From an uncultured Bacilli bacterium (GTDB lineage: Bacteria; Bacillota_I; Bacilli_A; RF39; UBA660): DNA of 10,724 nt. The stretch is from positions 1-10,724 of the forward strand of contig CAJONL010000111.1 of assembly GCA_905235875.1 (NCBI GenBank). The letters run 5' to 3'. The position numbers and the translations under genes are program-made. Below the pieces are notes generated by a model that was given only the letters and a program-made list of their open reading frames with translations, searched no databases and was not told where the DNA came from. The stretch's first letter is position 1. The number at the start of each line of letters is the position of its first letter. Positions 6,077-10,724 of the stretch are shown here, in pieces.

Positions 6077-6466
6077 GTGAATAATTATGATGAGTTCGGT
6101 AAAGGTGATATGTATTCCTTTATGGATTATGTTATAAAAAAAACAGAAGAAAATACTGTTATAATAAATAAACAAAAAGCCATGATTGATTTTTTGAAAA
6201 ATGAAAATGAAAGACTAAAAAAACTTGAGGACTCATATAATTATATAAATAGCGAAATAAAGAAAAACGCCGAATACGAAGCTTCTTTAATAATAAAAAG
6301 TGCTAAAGATAATGCAAGTATCATAGTAAATGATGCATTAATAAAAGCTAAAGCAATAGAAGATGAAAAAGAAAAAACTTTAAATAGTTTAAAAAAATTA
6401 AAAAATGAAGCACATAAAAATCTTAATGATGCTCTAGATATTCTCGAAGATATTGAAATTTTATAG
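6077..6466 (+). CDS. divIVA: Divergent DivIVA-like coiled-coil protein
   Basis: DivIVA proteins bind curved membrane at poles and septa and recruit other proteins. This 129-residue protein begins at GTG 6077, which has AGGTG six bases upstream; the next in-frame ATG is at 6110. Its N-terminal part 'FGKGDMYSFMDYVIKK' can be aligned with the DivIVA signature 'GYDxxxVxxFLxxV', but the usual leading beta-hairpin ('LTPxDI') is missing. After that the protein is almost all coiled coil, with the typical Ala/Ile repeat 'EASLIIKSAKDNASIIVNDA'. It ends without the long C-terminal tail of B. subtilis DivIVA. The call rests on the coiled coil, the Ala-rich heptads and the position between sepF and ileS; a GpsB- or AgcA-like role is also possible. 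The gap to sepF is 16 bases. Confidence 0.72.
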   Translation: MNNYDEFGKGDMYSFMDYVIKKTEENTVIINKQKAMIDFLKNENERLKKLEDSYNYINSEIKKNAEYEASLIIKSAKDNASIIVNDALIKAKAIEDEKEKTLNSLKKLKNEAHKNLNDALDILEDIEIL

Positions 6467-6467
6467 C

Positions 6468-6495
6468 TTGACAAATAATTAAAAAATGATAAGAT
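6468..6495 (+). promoter_or_regulatory. Promoter of the ileS T-box operon
   Basis: A perfect TTGACA (6468-6473) starts two bases after the divIVA-like stop codon. After 16 bases comes TAAGAT (6490-6495) preceded by TGA, an extended -10. GATAAT at 6493-6498 is an alternative with a 19-base spacer. Transcription should start near 6502, at the foot of the T-box. No terminator separates it from divIVA, so read-through from sepF also enters the T-box. Confidence 0.65.
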
Positions 6496-6506
6496 AATTT
6501 TAAACA

Positions 6507-6700
6507 AATGACGAAGACGGAAATATATGACTTTTTAAAGAGAGTTAAGGGTTGGTGTAACTTAATAAAATAGTATATTTTAGATCACTTCTGATGTTTT
6601 TTATTAAAAGTAAAAACGGATAGGTGCGTTATAGCCTATAAAGATAATAAATTAAGGTGGTACCGCGAATTTTTCGCCCTTTGGTATCATCTTTTTATTT
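6507..6700 (+). promoter_or_regulatory. T-box riboswitch specific for tRNA-Ile (AUC specifier)
   Basis: This leader senses the charging of tRNA-Ile and controls ileS. Stem I is visible: GAAG (6513-6516) pairs with CTTC (6588-6591), and AAATATA (6521-6527) with TATATTT (6574-6580). Between them, the 3' side of the specifier loop reads TAG-ATC-A, so the specifier is ATC (6584-6586), isoleucine, followed by the usual purine. The AGAGAG (6539-6544) and GGTTGGTG (6549-6556) motifs mark the upper stem. ATAGG/CCTAT (6620-6639) is a stem III candidate. The T-box sequence AAGGTGGTACCGCG is at 6654-6667. Its antiterminator is AAGG/CCTT plus GCGAA/TTCGC around the TGGTACC bulge; TGGT pairs with the ACCA end of tRNA-Ile. 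Uncharged tRNA favours this form and transcription of ileS. Confidence 0.96.
6654..6699 (+). terminator. Regulated terminator of the ileS T-box
   Basis: AAGGTGGTACC (6654-6664) can pair with GGTATCATCTT (6683-6693), with two G-U pairs, closing over the inner GCGAA/TTCGC stem, and is followed by a T-rich tract (6692-6699). It is mutually exclusive with the AAGG/CCTT antiterminator helix. Confidence 0.85.
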
Positions 6701-6717
6701 TATAAGGAGGAAATAAG

Positions 6718-9700
6718 ATGTTTAAGGAACTAAAAAAAGGAAAACATAATGAAATAGAAAGTAGTTTTACTGATTTTTGGGAAAAAGAAAATATTTTAGA
6801 CAAAAGTACTAAAGGAGATAAAAACTTTGTATTTTATGATGGACCTGCTACTGCAAATGGATTTCCAGGACTTCATCATATGGTTGCAAAATTTATTAAA
6901 GACTCTATTTGTAAGTATAGAGTAATGAAAGGATATAAAGTATATCGTAAGGTAGGATGGGATACTCATGGACTTCCTGTAGAACTTGCAGTAGAAAAGA
7001 AACTTGGATTTAATAATAAAAATGATATTGAAAAATATGGAGTTAAAGAGTTTAATGAAAAGTGTCGTGAAAGTGTTTGGGAAAATGAAAAAGCATTTTC
7101 AGATTTAACTACTAAAATGGGACAATTTATTGATCTTAAGAATCCATATGTTACTTATGATAATAATTATATTGAAACAGAATGGTGGATTTTAAAGAAA
7201 TTCTTTGATGAAGGGCTTTTTTACGAAGGAGTTAAAATTGTACCATTTTGTCCTAGATGTGGAACAGGTCTTGCATCTCATGAAGTAGCACAAGGCTATA
7301 AAGAAGTTAGTGTAGACACAGTAACAGTTCCAATGAAATTAAAAGATGAAGATTGTTATTTCTTAGTTTGGACAACTACTCCATGGACACTTCTTGCAAA
7401 TGTTGCATTATGTGTTAATCCAGATGAAGAATATATTAAAGTAGATTCTAAAGGATACAAGTTTATAGTAGCTAAAAAGCTTGCTTCAAAAGTACTTGGT
7501 GATGATTATGAAGTTTTAGAAACTTATACAGGGAAAGATTTAGAATATAAAGAGTATGAACAATTAGTCCCAGGACTTGAAATAAATAAAAAAGCATTTT
7601 TTGTTACATGTGACAGTTATGTAACTATGGAAGATGGTACAGGAATAGTTCACTTAGCACCTGCATTTGGTGAAGACGATGCAGCTGTTGGCAAAAAATA
7701 TAATTTACCTTATGTAAATCCAGTTGGTGAAGATGGATGTTATAATGATGGGCCATGGAAAGGCATGAATGTATTTAGTGCTGATGAAGTTGTAATTAAG
7801 TATTTAAAGGAAAATGATAAATTATTTAAGAAACAAAGAATTAAACACAACTACCCACATTGCTGGAGATGTTCTACACCTCTAATTTATTACTCTAAAC
7901 CTAGTTTTTATCTAGAAGTTACAAAAATAAAAGATAAAATAATTGAAGCGAATAAAACAGTAAATTGGTATCCATCATATGTTGGTGAAAAACGTTTTGG
8001 TAACTGGTTAGAAAACTTAAATGACTGGGCAATATCAAGAAATAGATACTGGGGAACACCACTTCCACTTTGGAAATGCTCATGTGGACATATGGAGATG
8101 ATAGGTTCTAGAGAAGAACTTGTAAGTAAAGCTATCGAGGATATTGATGAAACTATTGATTTACATAGACCTTATGTAGACGATGTTCATATTAAGTGCC
8201 CTCATTGTGGTAAAGAAATGACTAGAACTCTTGACGTTATCGATTGCTGGTTTGATTCTGGTTCTATGCCATTTGCACAATATCATTATCCATTTGAAAA
8301 TAAAGATATTTGGGAAAAACAATTTCCAGCAGATTTTATTGCTGAAGGAATAGATCAAACTAGAGGATGGTTTTACACACTTTTAGTAATATCAGTGTTT
8401 GTAAAAGGAGTATCACCATATAAAAATGTACTAGTAAATGATTTGCTATTAGATGCAGAAGGTAAAAAAATGAGTAAATCACGCGGAAATATAGTAGAAC
8501 CATTTACTACTATGGAAGAGTACGGTGCAGATACAGTAAGATTTTACTTAGCATATTCTTCTCCTGTATGGACTCCACTTAAGTTCGATATAAATGGATT
8601 GAAAGAAGTACATTCTAAATTCTTTAATCCACTTACAAATACATATTCATTTTTTAGTCTTTATGCTAATATTGATAAAATAGATCCTAGAGAATATGAA
8701 GTAAGTTACGAAGATCTAGAAGAAATAGATAAATGGATTTTATCTAAGTATAACGGTCTTGTAAAAGATGTTACTAAGTATTTTGAAGAATATGATTTAA
8801 ATAAAGTAGTAAAAGCTATAACATATTTTACTAGCGAAGATCTATCAAATTGGTATATAAGAAGAACCAGAAAAAGATTTTGGGGATCAGAATTTGATAA
8901 TTCTAAGAAATGTGTTTATAAAACTACTTATGAAGTACTTAAAGGATTATCCCGTTTAGTAGCGCCAATTACTCCATTTATAAGTGAAGAAATATATCAA
9001 AATTTAACTGGAGAGTTATCTGTACATTTAAGTGATTATCCAGTATGTGATGAAAAACTAATTAATGAAAAAATAGAAACTAAAATGGATCTAGTTCGTG
9101 ATTTAATTTCTTTAGGAAGAAACATAAGAGATGAAGAAAATATAAAAGTTAGACAACCTTTAAGCGAAATTATTTTAGATGCTAAAAATAAAGATATACT
9201 AAGTGATGTAACAAATTTAATAAAAGAAGAATTAAATGTAAAAAAAGTGGTATTTGAAACTGACTTATCTCGTTATATGAACTTTAGTATTAAACCTAAT
9301 TTTAAAGAAGCAGGTAAAGTATTTGGTAGTAAAATGAAAGACTATGTAAATTATCTAAATACTTTAGATGAAGAAAAAATCAAAAATGTTGATTCAGAAA
9401 ACTTAGAATTTGAAGGTACTAAAATAACAAAAGATCTAGTAGATGTTAAAATATCATCAAAAGAAGGAATGAGTGTTGGTATGGATAAAGATAAATTTGT
9501 TATACTTAATACTACACTTAATGAAGATTTATTGAAAGAAGGATTTGCTAGAGAAGTAATTTCTAAAATTCAAAATTTACGTAAAGAAAAAGACTTTGAT
9601 GTAGAAAATAGAATTAAGTTATATTATAGCTCTAATGATTACTTTGAAGAAGTTCTAAAAGATTATAAAGATTATATTTCTAAAGAAATTCTTGCTGTTG

Positions 9701-9780
9701 AATTAATTAAAAAAGAAGATTTAGATTATAAATTTAAAATTAATAATGAAGAAATATGCTTTGATGTAGAAAGGATATAA
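6718..9780 (+). CDS. ileS: Isoleucyl-tRNA synthetase, type 2 (eukaryote-like), with GLHH signature
   Basis: IleRS charges tRNA-Ile and edits misactivated valine. The 1020-residue protein is full length for the type 2 group (about 1030-1040). The class I HIGH motif is altered to GLHH at residues 51-54 ('FPGLHHMV'); KMSKS is intact at 584-588. 'WDTHGLPVE' and 'CRESVWENEKAFSDLTTKMG' follow the first motif, as in type 2 enzymes. The CP1 editing domain has 'WTTTPWT' (218-224) and 'GTGIVHLAPAFGEDD' (307-321). Cysteines 454, 456, 494 and 497 could bind zinc in the second catalytic half, and the anticodon-binding helical domain begins near 690. Type 2 enzymes are known for natural resistance to mupirocin. 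AAGGAGG lies before the ATG at 6718. Expression is governed by the upstream T-box. The swapped signature motif is the oddity. Confidence 0.98.
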   Translation: MFKELKKGKHNEIESSFTDFWEKENILDKSTKGDKNFVFYDGPATANGFPGLHHMVAKFIKDSICKYRVMKGYKVYRKVGWDTHGLPVELAVEKKLGFNNKNDIEKYGVKEFNEKCRESVWENEKAFSDLTTKMGQFIDLKNPYVTYDNNYIETEWWILKKFFDEGLFYEGVKIVPFCPRCGTGLASHEVAQGYKEVSVDTVTVPMKLKDEDCYFLVWTTTPWTLLANVALCVNPDEEYIKVDSKGYKFIVAKKLASKVLGDDYEVLETYTGKDLEYKEYEQLVPGLEINKKAFFVTCDSYVTMEDGTGIVHLAPAFGEDDAAVGKKYNLPYVNPVGEDGCYNDGPWKGMNVFSADEVVIKYLKENDKLFKKQRIKHNYPHCWRCSTPLIYYSKPSFYLEVTKIKDKIIEANKTVNWYPSYVGEKRFGNWLENLNDWAISRNRYWGTPLPLWKCSCGHMEMIGSREELVSKAIEDIDETIDLHRPYVDDVHIKCPHCGKEMTRTLDVIDCWFDSGSMPFAQYHYPFENKDIWEKQFPADFIAEGIDQTRGWFYTLLVISVFVKGVSPYKNVLVNDLLLDAEGKKMSKSRGNIVEPFTTMEEYGADTVRFYLAYSSPVWTPLKFDINGLKEVHSKFFNPLTNTYSFFSLYANIDKIDPREYEVSYEDLEEIDKWILSKYNGLVKDVTKYFEEYDLNKVVKAITYFTSEDLSNWYIRRTRKRFWGSEFDNSKKCVYKTTYEVLKGLSRLVAPITPFISEEIYQNLTGELSVHLSDYPVCDEKLINEKIETKMDLVRDLISLGRNIRDEENIKVRQPLSEIILDAKNKDILSDVTNLIKEELNVKKVVFETDLSRYMNFSIKPNFKEAGKVFGSKMKDYVNYLNTLDEEKIKNVDSENLEFEGTKITKDLVDVKISSKEGMSVGMDKDKFVILNTTLNEDLLKEGFAREVISKIQNLRKEKDFDVENRIKLYYSSNDYFEEVLKDYKDYISKEILAVELIKKEDLDYKFKINNEEICFDVERI

Positions 9781-9783
9781 AAT

Positions 9784-10191
9784 ATGAAAAGAATTCTTAC
9801 TTATGGTACTTATGATTTATTACATTACGGTCATATTAGACTCTTAAAAAGAGCAAAGGAAAGAGGAGATTATCTTATTGTTGCTTTATCTACTGATGAA
9901 TTTAACAGTATTAAAGGTAAAAAAGCATATCATAACTATGAAACAAGAAAAGAAATGCTAGAGGCTATTCGTTATGTTGATTTAGTTATTCCTGAAAATG
10001 ATTGGGATCAAAAAATAGGAGACGTTCAAACCTATAAAGTAGATGAAGTGGTAATGGGAAGTGATTGGGTAGGTGAGCCCAAGTTTGAAATATTAAAAGA
10101 ATATTGTGATGTTACTTACTTAGATAGAACTGAAGGAATTAGTACTACAAAAATAAAAAAAGAATTAAATCTAGGAGATACTCTAGATTAG
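9784..10191 (+). CDS. tagD: Glycerol-3-phosphate cytidylyltransferase, TagD/TarD
   Basis: TagD makes CDP-glycerol from CTP and sn-glycerol 3-phosphate, the precursor of poly-glycerol phosphate wall teichoic acid and similar polymers. The 135-residue cytosolic protein has the nucleotidyltransferase motifs: 'GTYDLLHYGH' with HYGH at 14-17, 'RYVD' at 63-66, 'GSDW' at 92-95 and 'RTEGISTT' at 115-122, the CTP-binding signature. The length matches the family. It starts three bases after ileS, with an AAAGGA site inside the end of ileS, and is followed by a terminator, so it is the last gene of the T-box operon. No polymerase or primase for teichoic acid is in the window, so the polymer it serves is unknown. 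Confidence 0.96.
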   Translation: MKRILTYGTYDLLHYGHIRLLKRAKERGDYLIVALSTDEFNSIKGKKAYHNYETRKEMLEAIRYVDLVIPENDWDQKIGDVQTYKVDEVVMGSDWVGEPKFEILKEYCDVTYLDRTEGISTTKIKKELNLGDTLD

Positions 10192-10202
10192 TTCTTTTTT
10201 TT
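10168..10202 (+). terminator. Intrinsic terminator after tagD
   Basis: AATCTAG (10168-10174) pairs perfectly with CTAGATT (10183-10189) around an 8-base loop, and eight T's follow at 10195-10202. The hairpin overlaps the last codons of tagD, and the five bases between stem and T-run make it a moderate terminator. Confidence 0.5.
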
Positions 10203-10252
10203 AATATTTTACTAATATTTATTTTTGTAAATAAAAATGTAAAGTAGTTAAC

Positions 10253-10270
10253 TTTATTAAATTTAATAAA
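10253..10270. repeat. 18-bp perfect A/T palindrome upstream of a promoter
   Basis: TTTATTAAATTTAATAAA reads the same on both strands and ends 8 bases before the -35 box at 10279. It could be an operator or simply an A/T-rich UP-like element; in such AT-rich DNA one palindrome of this length per ~10 kb is expected by chance. Confidence 0.35.
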
Positions 10271-10278
10271 ATCCTTGT

Positions 10279-10307
10279 TTGACATATGCGGTTAAAAAAT
10301 ATATAAT
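10279..10307 (+). promoter_or_regulatory. Perfect consensus sigma-A promoter of the secreted protein
   Basis: TTGACA (10279-10284), exactly 17 bases, and TATAAT (10302-10307) give a full match to consensus. A second TATAAT lies at 10313-10318. The leader of about 30 bases carries AAAGGAA before the ATG at 10346. Confidence 0.85.
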
Positions 10308-10345
10308 TTAAGTATAATAATAGCTAAAAGAAAGGAATATTAATT

Positions 10346-10724
10346 ATGAAAAAGAAAATATTTATAGTAATTGCATTATTAATGACATTTATTTTTATAA
10401 TGCCAACAAGTGCAAATGCTGCAAGTGTAGTTGATTCAATTAAATCTATTCAAAAAAATAATAAGTCAACATTAGGAGGTAATGGTGCTGTTAGAACTGG
10501 TGCAATACCTGCAGATTATTATTTTGGATTTGGTAGAATTAAGCCTAATTCACCTAATGCAATATACAGTAATGTTACTGCTGTAACAAGTAAACAACAA
10601 AATGCTTGGAAGAAGTATTCAAATGCTTTAACGTATAAGGCAATGTTTGAAAAAAATACTAAACCATCTCAATTGAAAACAGGTTATTCTGTTTGCTATC
10701 CAAAGATTGGTATATATAATGATA
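10346..10724 (+). CDS. Secreted protein of unknown function, N-terminal part (runs off the window)
   Basis: The frame is open from ATG 10346 to the end of the window (126 complete residues). It begins with a classic Sec signal peptide: 'MKKK', a hydrophobic core 'IFIVIALLMTFIFIMP', then 'TSANA' with a likely cut after ANA (residue 25). No cysteine sits at the cleavage site, so it is not a lipoprotein. The mature part starts with 'ASVVDSIKSIQKNNKS' and a glycine-rich stretch, then mixed polar sequence with one cysteine ('YSVCYPKIGIYND'). That last stretch resembles the 'vGxYnGK' strand of Bacillota surface-protein beta domains, but this is weak. AAAGGAA lies before the start and a consensus promoter further upstream, so it is probably strongly expressed. 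The function cannot be told from this part. Confidence 0.85.
   Translation, partial: MKKKIFIVIALLMTFIFIMPTSANAASVVDSIKSIQKNNKSTLGGNGAVRTGAIPADYYFGFGRIKPNSPNAIYSNVTAVTSKQQNAWKKYSNALTYKAMFEKNTKPSQLKTGYSVCYPKIGIYND

Noticed and set aside
5879..6175. Open frame on the - strand, 98 codons
   Set aside because: It is antisense to sepF and divIVA, rich in Phe/Leu/Ile/His as expected from reversed AT-rich coding DNA, with no ribosome site.
6241..6507. Open frame on the - strand, 88 codons
   Set aside because: Antisense shadow of the Lys/Glu/Ala-rich coiled coil; the Phe/Ser/Leu composition mirrors it.
8161..8358. Open frame on the - strand inside ileS, 65 codons
   Set aside because: It lies wholly within a conserved part of ileS and has no supporting start or promoter.
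10218..10235. Hairpin TTTATTT / AAATAAA downstream of tagD
   Set aside because: Only A-T pairs with a 4-base loop and no T-run; expected by chance in this gap and not needed given the stem at 10168-10189.

Overview
The window is AT-rich, low-GC Bacillota (Firmicutes) DNA. Evidence: SepF and DivIVA-type cell division genes beside ileS, a classical tRNA-Ile T-box leader, TagD-type CDP-glycerol synthesis, a YlmC/YmxH-family protein, strong AGGAGG or AGGTG ribosome binding sites and sigma-A-like promoters. TGA ends lspA and every tryptophan I read is TGG, so nothing points to a mycoplasma-type code. The general look (AGA arginines, Cys-rich CFI-box-like protein, 'GXHH' IleRS) fits an uncultured gut-type lineage near Erysipelotrichales, RF39 or Clostridia; that placement is inference. 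I see no mobile element, CRISPR array, rRNA or tRNA.

Layout. (1) Positions 1-1998, + strand: a three-gene envelope glycosylation module, namely the C-terminal part of a YfhO-family membrane protein, a CsbB/GtrB-type polyprenyl-phosphate glycosyltransferase and a GtrA/GtcA-type membrane protein, closed by an intrinsic terminator. (2) 2099-3683, +: a PRC-barrel YmxH-like protein, lspA (signal peptidase II, perhaps read from a leaderless transcript) and an RluD-family pseudouridine synthase. (3) 3686-4243, - strand: a cysteine-rich CFI-box-like protein of unknown function, convergent with rluD. (4) 4364-5538, +: a membrane-anchored thioredoxin-fold protein with a second, degenerate N-terminal copy of the fold, overlapping by one base a PH-like-domain protein; this unit is divergent from region 3. 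(5) 5641-6466, +: sepF and a divergent DivIVA-like gene with their own promoter. (6) 6468-10191, +: promoter, Ile-specific T-box riboswitch, ileS (type 2 IleRS with a swapped HIGH motif), tagD and a terminator. (7) 10279-end, +: a consensus promoter and the start of a secreted protein cut by the window edge.

The genes are mostly envelope, division and translation functions. The glycosylation trio and TagD both feed cell-surface glycopolymers, LspA matures lipoproteins, and SepF/DivIVA organise division. The most notable observations are the GLHH signature in the IleRS, which matches a motif swap I recall being linked to extreme mupirocin resistance, the clustering of all three components of a B. 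subtilis/Listeria-like LTA glycosylation pathway, the duplicated thioredoxin fold, and the likely transcription of tagD under isoleucine T-box control.
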